A stretch of 52,593 bases of DNA from Sinorhizobium shofinae. Lineage in GTDB: Bacteria > Pseudomonadota > Alphaproteobacteria > Rhizobiales > Rhizobiaceae. Within the stretch, counting starts at the first letter, position 1. Each line of letters opens with the position of its first letter. Made by a program: the position numbers and the translations under genes. The DNA lies in assembly GCA_001704765.1 (NCBI GenBank), contig MBFK01000164.1, positions 1-52,593 on the forward strand, read 5' to 3'. The notes beneath the pieces were generated by a model. The model saw nothing but the letters and a program-made list of their open reading frames with translations. It ran no database searches and was not told where the DNA came from. Positions 45,452 through 52,593 of this stretch are shown one piece after another.

Positions 45452-45874
45452 TCAGGCCACCGACAATTTCACGTCGACATTGCCCCGAGTCGCATGGCTG
45501 TAGGGGCATACGATATGCGCCTTCTGGACTAGGTCTTCGAGGACGGCCTTGTCGACGCCGGGCGAAGAGATCTGAAGCGCCGCATCGATGTAGAAACCCG
45601 TGCCGTCGTCACGGGGACCGATGCCGACCGTGCCTGTCACTTTCGTGTCTTCGGGAAGCTTTACCCTCTCCTTCCCGGCGACGAACTTCAGCGCGCCGAG
45701 GAAGCAGGCGGAATAGCCGGCGGCAAAAAGCTGCTCCGGATTGGTGCCGCGTGCCCCATCGCCGCCAAGTTCCTTCGGCACGGTAAGGGTCACGTCGAGA
45801 ACGCCATCGGTGCTCTTGGCCTGGCCGGCGCGGCCCCCGGTGGCGGATGCGGTGGTACGATAGAGAATGGGCAT
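45452..45874 (-). CDS. ohr: Organic hydroperoxide resistance protein Ohr
   Basis: 140 residues, OsmC/Ohr fold. The reactive Cys57 ([10 protein letters not shown]) and resolving Cys123 ([10 protein letters not shown]) are in place, and [14 protein letters not shown] is specific to Ohr. It reduces organic peroxides with lipoylated proteins or thiols as donor. It is divergent from the ohrR gene, and the operator lies between. AAGGAGAA precedes the ATG. Confidence 0.97.
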   Translation of the reverse strand: MPILYRTTASATGGRAGQAKSTDGVLDVTLTVPKELGGDGARGTNPEQLFAAGYSACFLGALKFVAGKERVKLPEDTKVTGTVGIGPRDDGTGFYIDAALQISSPGVDKAVLEDLVQKAHIVCPYSHATRGNVDVKLSVA

Positions 45875-45920
45875 GGCAGTTCTCCTTCCTTGGTTTCGTT
45901 GTCAATGGACATTGCATAGC

Positions 45921-45952
45921 GCAAAATTAAATTGCACGCAAATTAATTTTGC
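45921..45952. promoter_or_regulatory. OhrR operator
   Basis: Perfect 10-base inverted repeat GCAAAATTAA ... TTAATTTTGC with a 12-base centre containing another ATTGCA. It is a clear AT-rich island between ohr and ohrR, 47 bases before the ohr start. Confidence 0.75.
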
Positions 45953-45990
45953 AAATTGCATTTAAGCCGTGAATTTGCGACAATACGGGG

Positions 45991-46482
45991 ATGACAACCA
46001 AAGCGGCGAAATCTGAAGATGCATTGCCCGACGAGGCGCTAGCCCTCGGCCAGCAACTTTGCTTTGCCGTCTATTCCGCCACGCACGCCTTCAACCGAGC
46101 CTACAAGCCGCTCCTCGACCGCTTCGGGCTCACCTATCCGCAGTATCTCGTCCTGCTTGCGCTCTGGCAACAGGACGGCATGACGGTAAAGCGGATCGGC
46201 GTGGAGTTGGGTCTCGATTCCGGCACTCTCTCGCCCCTGCTGAAGCGGCTGGAGGCCGCGGGCTATGTCGGACGAATGCGCGACCCGGCCGACGAAAGGC
46301 AGGTTATCGTCAGCCTCACGGAGAACGGCCGGCGCCTGAAGACCGAGGCTTTCAAGATTCTTGCGGAGATCGGCCGGGCGACCGGCTGCGGCCTCGAAGA
46401 AGTCGGCGAACTGCGCGACGCATTGCATCGGCTGACTCAGCGGCTCGCCGACCGTCAGGTCGAGGGACTGGAAGCCGATTGA
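45991..46482 (+). CDS. ohrR: MarR family peroxide-sensing repressor OhrR
   Basis: 163 residues. Winged helix (about 60-115, with IGVELGLDSGTLSPLLKRLEAAGYV and DPADERQVIVSLT). The sensing Cys24 sits in QQLCFAVYSA, the OhrR motif. The tyrosines that contact the sensing cysteine are also present (YSATHAFNRAYKPLL). Oxidation by organic peroxides releases it from the shared operator and allows ohr expression. Divergent from ohr. Confidence 0.95.
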   Translation: MTTKAAKSEDALPDEALALGQQLCFAVYSATHAFNRAYKPLLDRFGLTYPQYLVLLALWQQDGMTVKRIGVELGLDSGTLSPLLKRLEAAGYVGRMRDPADERQVIVSLTENGRRLKTEAFKILAEIGRATGCGLEEVGELRDALHRLTQRLADRQVEGLEAD

Positions 46483-46509
46483 CCGTCAAGAGCGCGCGGC
46501 TCGCCGCCG

Positions 46510-47280
46510 TCAAATGACGAGAATCGGCGCCTTACCGCGCACGCGAGCATAGAGATCGATGACGTCCTGGTTGATCATGCGGACGCAACCGGACGAGACG
46601 GCCTTGCCGATCGACTGCCACTCCGGCGTCCCATGGACGCGATAGAGCGTGTCCTGGTCGTTCTGGAAGATATAGAGGGCGCGCGATCCGAGCGGATTGT
46701 CGAGGCCCGGCGGCATGCCTCCGTTGTCGGCCGAATATTTGGCGAGCACCGGCTGGCGGGCGACCATCGAATCCGGCGGCGTCCATTTCGGCCACTTCTG
46801 TTTCCACTGGATGACGCCGCGCCCGGACCAGGCGAAGCCTTCGCGGCCAAGGCCCACGCCATAGCGCGTGGCGCTGCCGCCAGGCCCGATCAGATAGAGA
46901 TAGCGATCCGCCGTATCGACGACGATCGTGCCGGGCGCCTCGCCGAAAGGATCACTGACCTCCTGGCGATAGAAGCGCGGGTCGATCTGGCGGTAGGGCA
47001 CCGCCGGAATGAGAAACCCGCCATCCTCCTTGTCCGCATAGATATCGGCGTAATAGGCGTCCTGCGGCGGCAGGCCGGTCAGCGGCTCTTCGAGCATACC
47101 CTCGGCACGCGGGTCGACCCAGCGGTTTTCGAGGGCAGGATTGCGATAAAACGGCATCGTTTCCTGGCGAAAACGGTCGGTGTTCATCGACGACGTGCAG
47201 CCCGCAAGGCCGGCGGAGGCGATTGCGAGTCCGGATGTGCGGAGAAACTGGCGGCGGGAAAAGACAGGCAGCGATGACAT
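46510..47280 (-). CDS. L,D-transpeptidase, lipoprotein with Tat-like signal
   Basis: 256 residues. YkuD/ErfK domain: His216 (HGTPE) and the catalytic Cys232 in SSGCVRM. It would form 3-3 cross-links or attach proteins to peptidoglycan in the periplasm. The N-terminus has [10 protein letters not shown] (a twin-arginine motif) and then LAGC with Cys28, a lipobox, so it may be a Tat-exported lipoprotein. ATG 47280 fits the signal peptide; the frame is open to 47415. Confidence 0.92.
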   Translation of the reverse strand: MSSLPVFSRRQFLRTSGLAIASAGLAGCTSSMNTDRFRQETMPFYRNPALENRWVDPRAEGMLEEPLTGLPPQDAYYADIYADKEDGGFLIPAVPYRQIDPRFYRQEVSDPFGEAPGTIVVDTADRYLYLIGPGGSATRYGVGLGREGFAWSGRGVIQWKQKWPKWTPPDSMVARQPVLAKYSADNGGMPPGLDNPLGSRALYIFQNDQDTLYRVHGTPEWQSIGKAVSSGCVRMINQDVIDLYARVRGKAPILVI

Positions 47281-47679
47281 CGGACTCTGACGGGTTTGAG
47301 TGCAGCGAGGAAAGAGAGCGGCGCGACGCGCGATTTGCGCCGTCCCGCTCCTTGCAACGAGATCACGATGATTTTGCGTCGAAGCAAAAGCCATCCCCGT
47401 GATCGATATCGACAAGTCGGAGCAGGACGCAAGCTAAAAACCGCTCTTAGGATCTCACTCCAAGCTTGGATTTACGTCTGGAGCGGGGCTTGCGCCAGTA
47501 AACATGCAATCACGATTGTGGCACCGCGCATTACAACCGCGAACCCGAGTTGCCTGGAGCGACCAGCGGGAGCAATGGCTGGCATCAAAAGATTTCATAC
47601 AACACATCAAGGCGGACGGCTTCAGCAAGCATCGGCAATTGCGTATGAAATCTGGCATCGCCAACCGAGGAGACCGGAG
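47281..47679. other. Intergenic region, L,D-transpeptidase / glutathione transferase
   Basis: About 400 bases between divergent genes. The open frame of the glutathione transferase extends through it to 47296, but that part lacks protein-like composition and the family start is at 47680. No repeat or operator was recognised. Confidence 0.45.
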
Positions 47680-48339
47680 ATGCTGACGATTTATGGTGTT
47701 TACCGCTCGCGCGCATCGCGCAACTACTGGATGGCCCGCGAACTCGGCATTCCCTTCAGTTCGATCCCGGTCATACAGGCGCGCCGCCTCGCCGATCCGC
47801 TGGCCGCGGATGCGCCGATCAACACACGGTCCCCGAGTTTCCTCGCCGTCAATCCGATGGGCCTCATACCGGCGATCGAAGACGACGGGCTGGTGCTAAC
47901 CGAGTCGCTTGCGAACAACCTCTATCTCGCCCGCAAGCATGGCGGGCCGCTGGCTCCGGTCGACATTGCCGAGGACGGGCAGATCGGCAATTGGACCATG
48001 TGGGCGGCGACCGAAGTCGAGCCACATGCGGTCAGGATCATCCTTGCCTATGACGATGGCATCGAGAACACGCCAGACGGTCAGGCCTCGATCGCCGCCT
48101 GTGCGCTGTCGCTCGAAAAAGCCTTTGCCAGGCTCGAGGCGCATCTCGACGGCCGCGATTATCTGGTCGGCAGTCGCTTTACCGTTGCCGACCTCAACCT
48201 GGCCGAGGTGTTCCGCTATACGATGAGCCAGGCCGCGCTTTTCGAGCGGCACCCGCGGGTTAAGGCATGGCTGGCGCGCTGCCAGTCGCGCCCGGCCTTC
48301 AAGGCGATGATGGAAGAGCGGCTGAAGGAGCCGGAATAG
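47680..48339 (+). CDS. Glutathione S-transferase family protein
   Basis: 219 residues. N-terminal thioredoxin-like domain with [17 protein letters not shown] and the [19 protein letters not shown] motif (the cis-Pro and Glu-Ser glutathione site). Alpha-helical C-terminal domain with [18 protein letters not shown] is a good ribosome site before ATG 47680. The last 41 bases run over the end of the convergent LysR gene. Substrate unknown. Confidence 0.9.
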   Translation: MLTIYGVYRSRASRNYWMARELGIPFSSIPVIQARRLADPLAADAPINTRSPSFLAVNPMGLIPAIEDDGLVLTESLANNLYLARKHGGPLAPVDIAEDGQIGNWTMWAATEVEPHAVRIILAYDDGIENTPDGQASIAACALSLEKAFARLEAHLDGRDYLVGSRFTVADLNLAEVFRYTMSQAALFERHPRVKAWLARCQSRPAFKAMMEERLKEPE

Positions 48340-49234
48340 CGGAGAGCTGCCGCATCCCCTCCTCCACCTCTTCACGCACCCATTGCTTGAAGGCGAGCGC
48401 CGCCTTGCTTTCACGCCTCGAGGCCGAGGTCACGAAATAGTGGCCGAAGCCGGTCCTGGCGCGGATATCGAAAGGCGCCACGAGGCTGCCCTTCATCACC
48501 GCATAGCCAGCGAGCGTCTGCCAGGCGATCATCACACCCTGGCCGGCAATGGCCGCGTCGAGCGCCAGCGACGCATCGTTGAAGGTGTGGCGCACGGTCA
48601 TCTCGGCTCCGGAAAGGCCTGCCGCCTTCAGCCACACCTCCCAGGAGAACATCGCGTGCTCGTCGATGACAGCCGGCAGTTTCAAGATGTCCGCCGGCTT
48701 GCGCAAGCCCGCGGCGAGTGCCGGCGAACAAACGGGAAACACCTCCTGCTCCAAGAGCAATTCGGCGCGAACGCCCGGCCAGTGCCCCGTTCCGACGCGA
48801 ATCGCGAGATCGACATCGGAGGTGTCGAGGTTGACGAGCTTCGTGGTCGCATCAATTCGGAGCCGGATTTCCGGATGGCGATCGGCAAAACGATTGAGGC
48901 GGTAGACCAGCCAGCGTGCAGCAAAGACAGGCGCCACCGAAACCGTCAGCACCGATTCGTCGCGACGACGGGCCTCGACCACCGCTTGGGCAAGTTCCTC
49001 AAAGGCGCTGGAGAGCCGCACCAAAAGTAAGCGGCCCGCCTCCGTCGGCACCAGCCCCCTCGGTAAGCGCTCGAAGAGTGCCCGCCCGAGCTGCGCCTCG
49101 GTCTTGGCAATCTGCTGGCTGACGGCACCGGGCGTCACGCCGAGTTCTTCCGCCGCGGCCGCAAGTGAACCGAGCCGCCCGGCCGCCTCGACGGCGCGCA
49201 GCCCGTTCAGATGGATCGTGTTGAGGTCCTTCAT
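48299..49234 (-). CDS. LysR family transcriptional regulator, GcvA-like
   Basis: 311 residues. N-terminal HTH ([30 protein letters not shown]), then the periplasmic-binding-like effector domain (about 92-300); [11 protein letters not shown] and the WLKAAGLS segment place it near GcvA. It overlaps the end of the convergent glutathione transferase gene by 41 bases. A small unknown gene starts upstream, divergently, at 49419, and could be its target. Confidence 0.92.
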   Translation of the reverse strand: MKDLNTIHLNGLRAVEAAGRLGSLAAAAEELGVTPGAVSQQIAKTEAQLGRALFERLPRGLVPTEAGRLLLVRLSSAFEELAQAVVEARRRDESVLTVSVAPVFAARWLVYRLNRFADRHPEIRLRIDATTKLVNLDTSDVDLAIRVGTGHWPGVRAELLLEQEVFPVCSPALAAGLRKPADILKLPAVIDEHAMFSWEVWLKAAGLSGAEMTVRHTFNDASLALDAAIAGQGVMIAWQTLAGYAVMKGSLVAPFDIRARTGFGHYFVTSASRRESKAALAFKQWVREEVEEGMRQLSAIPAPSAALPSSP

Positions 49235-49418
49235 ATAGATTTTCTAAACTAAGCACGCCGCAATCTCAATTGCAAACTCGCTCGAACAGGAGGATGCTGC
49301 TTGTAACTCCTCTGGATCTATGGAGGAATTTCGTTGGTAGTTCAATGTATTGCCGACGGCTCTTATCGATCTGAACGCATTCACGGCGCCGTGGAACACC
49401 GAATGGAGAGCCCCCACC

Positions 49419-49616
49419 ATGTCGAAGCTTTTCTCTATTCTGAAACTGGTCGCAACTCAGCGCGATGATCAATCCGAAGCGTCTGCGGCTTGGCTGCGTG
49501 ATCCGCTCCAGCATCCCGATCTTGCCCGCATGGCGGAGCGCGAACTCGCGGACTTGCCGTTTCCCGGTTGGCCATGGCCTCGCGCGACCGCAATCAACAC
49601 TTGCGACGGTGGGTGA
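49419..49616 (+). CDS. Small uncharacterised protein
   Basis: 65 residues. MSKLFSILKLVA opens it, and the stretch HPDLARMAERELADLPF is similar to short helical motifs in the DUF1127-like small proteins of rhizobia, although it lacks their full signature. GGAGAG lies about 9 bases upstream of ATG 49419. Its codon use is like that of its neighbours. No function can be given. The YjbR gene follows 39 bases downstream on the same strand. Confidence 0.5.
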   Translation: MSKLFSILKLVATQRDDQSEASAAWLRDPLQHPDLARMAERELADLPFPGWPWPRATAINTCDGG

Positions 49617-49655
49617 ACTTCGCCACTGTTCGGGGGCAATCCGGCTTGGCGAACG

Positions 49656-50033
49656 ATGGTGCACTCGATGGCGCAAGAGATCGAAACAGGCTTTGAACGC
49701 GTCCGGCGCCTCGCCGAAGCGGCCGGACTGCCGGAAACGACCGTCGGTACCTCCTATGGCACGCCGGCGTTGCTCGTCAAAGGCAAGAGCTTCGCGCGAA
49801 TGAAAGACGCCGAGACGCTCGTCGTGATGTGCGCGCTCGAGGAGAAGGAAATGCTGATGGAACTCGATCCGTCGCTCTTTTTCGAGACCGACCACTATAA
49901 AGGTTGGCCGGCCATGCTCGTGTGGCTCGCCATCATCGACGATGCGGCGCTGACGCAGAGGCTGATCGCCGCCTGGCGGCAAAAGGCACCGAAGCGGCTC
50001 GTAATGCGGTTCGACGCCATTCAGCCGGGCTAA
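49656..50033 (+). CDS. MmcQ/YjbR family protein
   Basis: 125 residues. GLPETTVGTSYGTPALLVKGKSFARM and the final AWRQKAPKRLV are the MmcQ/YjbR signature. The fold resembles CyaY and may bind DNA, but the role is unknown. The start could be ATG 49656 or ATG 49668. It converges on the glutathione transferase at 50084. Confidence 0.88.
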   Translation: MVHSMAQEIETGFERVRRLAEAAGLPETTVGTSYGTPALLVKGKSFARMKDAETLVVMCALEEKEMLMELDPSLFFETDHYKGWPAMLVWLAIIDDAALTQRLIAAWRQKAPKRLVMRFDAIQPG

Positions 50034-50083
50034 AGACTTCGACCCCAGCTTCATTCGTCATCGGGCCGCTGCGGCGGTTCCAA

Positions 50084-50704
50084 TTACACCTGAACCTCGG
50101 CGAGCACCTTGGCGACGGCCGGCCGCTCGGCCATGCGGTTGCGATGGTCGAGGATCTTCGGGAACTGCGCCGGAGGGACGCCGTCGCCCTCGAGCCAGCT
50201 GGCGATCGTGAAGAGATAGGGATCGGCGATCGTATAGGCCTCACCCATGACGAAGGGACCGGCAAACAAGGTACCTTCGATCAAGGCGAAGCAATCGGCC
50301 ATGTTCTTCGGCACCTTCGCCTTCATCGCCTCGTGTGCGGCCGGATCTTCCGCCCAGCGAGCGCCTCGTCGGGCATGGGCGTGGGCAACGTGCACCGTCG
50401 AGCAGAGATAGCTCAGGAACGACTGCAGCCGGGCGAACTCGAAGGGATCGGCGAGAGGCGCGAGCCGGGCATTCGGGAAGCTCTGCGCAATATAGGTCAG
50501 GATCGCCGGCGTTTCGGTCAGCGTGCCGCGGTCCGTCACCAGGGCGGGAACGCGGCCTTTCGGATTGATGGCGAGATATTCGGGCTTCGTCTGCTCGGCC
50601 TTTGAAAAGTCGACGCGATGCGTCTCATAGGACGCGCCCGCCTCCTCCAGCGCAATGTGCGAGGCAAGCGAGCAGGTCCCGGGCGTATAGAACAGTTTCA
50701 GCAT
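50084..50704 (-). CDS. Glutathione S-transferase
   Basis: 206 residues. MLKLFYTPGTCSLASHIALEEAG and the NPKGRVPALVTDRGTLTETPAI motif mark a beta-class-like enzyme with the active Cys near residue 11 (TPGTCS). The C-terminal domain has YTIADPYLF. Three in-frame ATGs occur at 50710, 50707 and 50704; the last has AGGAG at the best distance (7 bases). Confidence 0.93.
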   Translation of the reverse strand: MLKLFYTPGTCSLASHIALEEAGASYETHRVDFSKAEQTKPEYLAINPKGRVPALVTDRGTLTETPAILTYIAQSFPNARLAPLADPFEFARLQSFLSYLCSTVHVAHAHARRGARWAEDPAAHEAMKAKVPKNMADCFALIEGTLFAGPFVMGEAYTIADPYLFTIASWLEGDGVPPAQFPKILDHRNRMAERPAVAKVLAEVQV

Positions 50705-50836
50705 CATCATACTCCTGAAAGCGCTTTGTTCGAGCGGGATGCGAGCGGTCAACCGCCCACATTTTTCCGCAGCCCGTCGCGGCGTGGCGGCTGAGGCCAC
50801 GGATTTCGTGCAGCAGAAGAGATGAAATCGAAGGAA

Positions 50837-50893
50837 TTGACAAGGTCTGGAACTTCCCGTTAACAGGACTAGTTACGTTATAACGTTATAAGG
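50837..50893 (+). promoter_or_regulatory. Promoter and palindromic operator of the DUF4198 gene
   Basis: TTGACA occurs at 50837-50842. At 50873-50888 the palindrome ACGTTATAACGT overlaps the repeat GTTATAACGTTATA, 14-29 bases before the ATG. The TTATAAC-type half-sites recall zinc- or nickel-responsive (Zur-like) operators. The site would overlap the transcription start, as expected for a repressor. Confidence 0.45.
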
Positions 50894-50901
50894 AACGACT
50901 G

Positions 50902-51633
50902 ATGAAAAATCTTGCTTGCCTCTTGGCGGCCGCCGGCCTGGTGCTGGCGACGGCGGTACCGGCCCTTTCGCACGGCGCCTGGGTCGACGAACGTTGGGGC
51001 GAACTCGCGGTCATCTATGGTCATGGCGCCGGGGACGACGGTTACGATCCCGCGAAGGTCGTCAAAGCAACGGCAATCAACGCCGACGGCAGCAAATTGC
51101 CGCTGAAGATGGAACCCGCGGCAAACCACATGCTGCTCAAGCCCGACGGTGAACCGGCATTGATCGCCATCGAGTTCGACAATGGCTATTGGAGCGAGGA
51201 CGCCAATGGGAAATGGCTGAACAAGCCGAAGAGCGAAGTGCCGGGCGCCAAACAGGCCAGCCACACGATCAAGAACAGCATTGCCCTGATCCATGCACAC
51301 GGCACGCTGCCAGCCTTCCCACCTCAGCCTCTGCAGATCCTGCCGCTCGACAATCCGATCGGCCTGAAACCGGGCGAGAGATACCGCGTCCGGGTGCTCT
51401 TCGAAGGCAAGCCGCTCGAGGGTAAGGAGGTCATGCTCGACTATGTCGGGCTACCGGACCTCGTCTCGGCAAAGACCGACGCCCAAGGCGAGACGGAGGT
51501 GATCCTCCGCAATGCCGGGCTAAACGTATTGGCGGTCAGCCAGGCCGTGCCGCTTGAAGGCAGCAGCGCCGCCGACGAGTCCGGCTATACGGCGACGCTG
51601 ACCTTCGTTGCAGAGCCGCACGTGGATGAATAG
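50902..51633 (+). CDS. Periplasmic DUF4198 protein, possible metal-uptake component
   Basis: 243 residues. Signal peptide 1-23 (ALS), so the mature protein begins with His24 (HGAWVDERWGE), a typical N-terminal metal-binding His in DUF4198. Further histidines are in YGHGA, ANHMLL and IHAHGTL. The C-terminal half is an Ig-like beta domain. DUF4198 proteins accompany nickel/cobalt transporters, but no transporter is beside this gene. The overlapping palindrome at 50873-50888 suggests metal control. AAGGAACG precedes the ATG. Confidence 0.85.
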   Translation: MKNLACLLAAAGLVLATAVPALSHGAWVDERWGELAVIYGHGAGDDGYDPAKVVKATAINADGSKLPLKMEPAANHMLLKPDGEPALIAIEFDNGYWSEDANGKWLNKPKSEVPGAKQASHTIKNSIALIHAHGTLPAFPPQPLQILPLDNPIGLKPGERYRVRVLFEGKPLEGKEVMLDYVGLPDLVSAKTDAQGETEVILRNAGLNVLAVSQAVPLEGSSAADESGYTATLTFVAEPHVDE

Positions 51634-51639
51634 TCGCAT

Positions 51640-51671
51640 GGTGCCGGCGGGCTGACCCGCCGGCACCTTTC
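51640..51671. terminator. Bidirectional terminator, DUF4198 / DUF4406
   Basis: Perfect 12-base arms GGTGCCGGCGGG and CCCGCCGGCACC with a CTGA loop, followed by TTTCGC on the plus strand. It lies between convergent genes. Confidence 0.75.
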
Positions 51672-51673
51672 GC

Positions 51674-52042
51674 TCACGCCGCCATTTCGGCGCAGCCGGG
51701 CACCTCTTCGAGACGGTAGTAGACCGGAATGCCGCGCTCGCGCGCGATGCGCACGTCATTATCCGCTCCTTTGGAATCACCCGGCAACCTCAGCACCGCA
51801 TCGCAAAGTTCAAGCAGCCGGCCGGCGACGGGATGAAAGATCTCCTCATAAAGGTCGTCACCCACTTGGCTTCCACCTGCCGCATGCCAGACGGGCAAGG
51901 CAACCCACTCGCCGATCATCGGCACATGTCCGGCCTTGAAAAGGGCGTAGGACGGTCCCTCCAGACGCTTCAGATTCTCCGCCATCTTGGACGGATGGTC
52001 GCCCGTACCCGAGCGATAGGGACCGGCAATCAGGATCAGCAT
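51674..52042 (-). CDS. DUF4406 (nucleoside 2-deoxyribosyltransferase-like) protein
   Basis: 122 residues. MLILIAGPYRSGT, the GDDLYEEIFHPVAGRLLELCDAVLRLPGDSKGADNDV segment and the Rossmann-like order of strands match DUF4406. Related folds act on nucleosides, but the reaction here is unknown. GGAGAG is the ribosome site for ATG 52042. It is divergent from the DeoR regulator, and both promoters must lie around the nested dyads at 52052-52115. Confidence 0.88.
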   Translation of the reverse strand: MLILIAGPYRSGTGDHPSKMAENLKRLEGPSYALFKAGHVPMIGEWVALPVWHAAGGSQVGDDLYEEIFHPVAGRLLELCDAVLRLPGDSKGADNDVRIARERGIPVYYRLEEVPGCAEMAA

Positions 52043-52051
52043 GACTCTCTC

Positions 52052-52115
52052 CACGAAATTGCATGAACATTCCAGATTTTTCTGGAAGTTTCATGATGAT
52101 TCATGCAACTTCGTG
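52052..52115. promoter_or_regulatory. Nested dyad between DUF4406 and deoR genes
   Basis: Outer arms CACGAAATTGCATGAA (52052-52067) and TTCATGCAACTTCGTG (52100-52115) pair with one mismatch. Inner arms TTCCAGA and TCTGGAA (52070-52087) are perfect around TTTT. TTCATG also recurs 10 bases apart at 52090 and 52100, on the same face of the helix. This fits the repeated short half-sites of DeoR-family operators. Confidence 0.65.
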
Positions 52116-52135
52116 ACGAGTCAAGGAGAGAATCA

Positions 52136-52593
52136 ATGCTGACGACACAGAGACGGGCGATGATCTCGGCGCGGCTTGCCCGCGATGGGCAGCTCGTCGC
52201 CAAGGCGATCGCCGACGAGCTTCGACTTTCGGAAGACACGATCCGGCGCGACCTCAGGGAAATGGCGGCCGAAGGGCTGCTGAAGCGGGTTCATGGCGGC
52301 GCCCTGCCGCTGACGCCGCCGCTTCCTGACTTCGCCGCCCGCCACAGGATCGCCAGCGAGGTCAAGCGCCGCCTCGGCCGCCGGGCGGCAGAGCTCGTCC
52401 AGCCCGGTCAGGTCACCTTTCTCGACGGCGGCACGACCAATGCGGAACTGGCTCGCGCCCTGCCGCGCGACTTACGTGCAACCATCATCACACACAGCCC
52501 GACGATCGCTGCCGAACTCGAGCATCATGTTGCCGAAGTGGTCCTTATCGGCGGCAGGCTCTACAAGCATTCCATGGTGGCGACCGGCGCGGC
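52136..52593 (+). CDS. DeoR/GlpR family transcriptional regulator (partial)
   Basis: Runs off the right edge; 152 complete codons are visible of a usual 250-270. HTH_DeoR (residues 3-60: QRRAMISARLARDGQLVAKAIADELRLSEDTIRRDL, then VHGGALP) and the beginning of the sugar-isomerase-like effector domain with the FLDGGTTNAEL motif, which binds a phosphorylated sugar. AAGGAGAG precedes the ATG. The divergent DUF4406 gene is a probable target together with its own gene. Confidence 0.92.
   Translation, partial: MLTTQRRAMISARLARDGQLVAKAIADELRLSEDTIRRDLREMAAEGLLKRVHGGALPLTPPLPDFAARHRIASEVKRRLGRRAAELVQPGQVTFLDGGTTNAELARALPRDLRATIITHSPTIAAELEHHVAEVVLIGGRLYKHSMVATGA

Overview
The window is a chromosomal segment of an alphaproteobacterium of the family Rhizobiaceae, most likely Sinorhizobium (Ensifer). 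The reasons are the high GC content, a near-textbook MucR zinc-finger regulator, a seven-gene Mrp/Pha-type antiporter operon beside it, three copies of a two-hairpin intergenic repeat like the rhizobial RIME elements, and the grouping of sodB with an ilvE-type aminotransferase. The species call rests on remembered synteny and not on a database search. No tRNA, rRNA, CRISPR array, prophage or intact insertion sequence was found.

Layout. 1-0.13 kb: the broken 5' end of a group II intron reverse transcriptase. 0.26-8 kb: envelope and cell-cycle genes (SH3 protein with a charged tail, DUF2336, DUF1491, a peptidoglycan-binding protein co-transcribed with a DivJ/PleC-type kinase), a DUF5330 protein, SufE and MucR. 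8.2-14.1 kb: the complete Mrp cation/proton antiporter operon A-B-C-D-E-F-G on the minus strand, most genes overlapping by about 4 bases. 14.4-25.7 kb: stress and housekeeping genes (MsrB, hemolysin III, DksA-like, UspA, VOC dioxygenase-like, NmrA-like, oligopeptidase B, DUF1697, TetR with a divergent homocysteine methyltransferase, SelO).

26-33.2 kb: periplasmic redox and defence genes: membrane PQQ glucose dehydrogenase, class A beta-lactamase, a hydrolase pseudogene, a cysteine-rich MerR regulator, a candidate attenuator RNA before an acetyltransferase-PfpI pair, and two c-type cytochromes. 33.4-45.3 kb: LysE exporter and divergent YafY/WYL regulator with a palindromic operator, sodB, two VOC proteins, ilvE, and a run of plus-strand metabolic enzymes (zinc alcohol dehydrogenase, phosphatase, haloacid dehalogenase, Tam, aldo/keto reductase), a DUF2267-like protein, a HerA-like ATPase and a short YjdM. 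45.4-52.6 kb: the ohr/ohrR peroxide pair, an L,D-transpeptidase, two glutathione transferases, a LysR regulator, a YjbR protein, a DUF4198 protein behind a striking palindrome, and a DUF4406 gene divergent from a DeoR regulator that runs off the right end.

Much of the content is ordinary core chromosome. The least-explained structures are regulatory: the mutually exclusive hairpins at 30619-30687, the nested dyads at 52052-52115, the palindrome before the DUF4198 gene at 50873-50888, and the operator before the YafY-type regulator at 34165-34182. No clear new multi-gene system was found.
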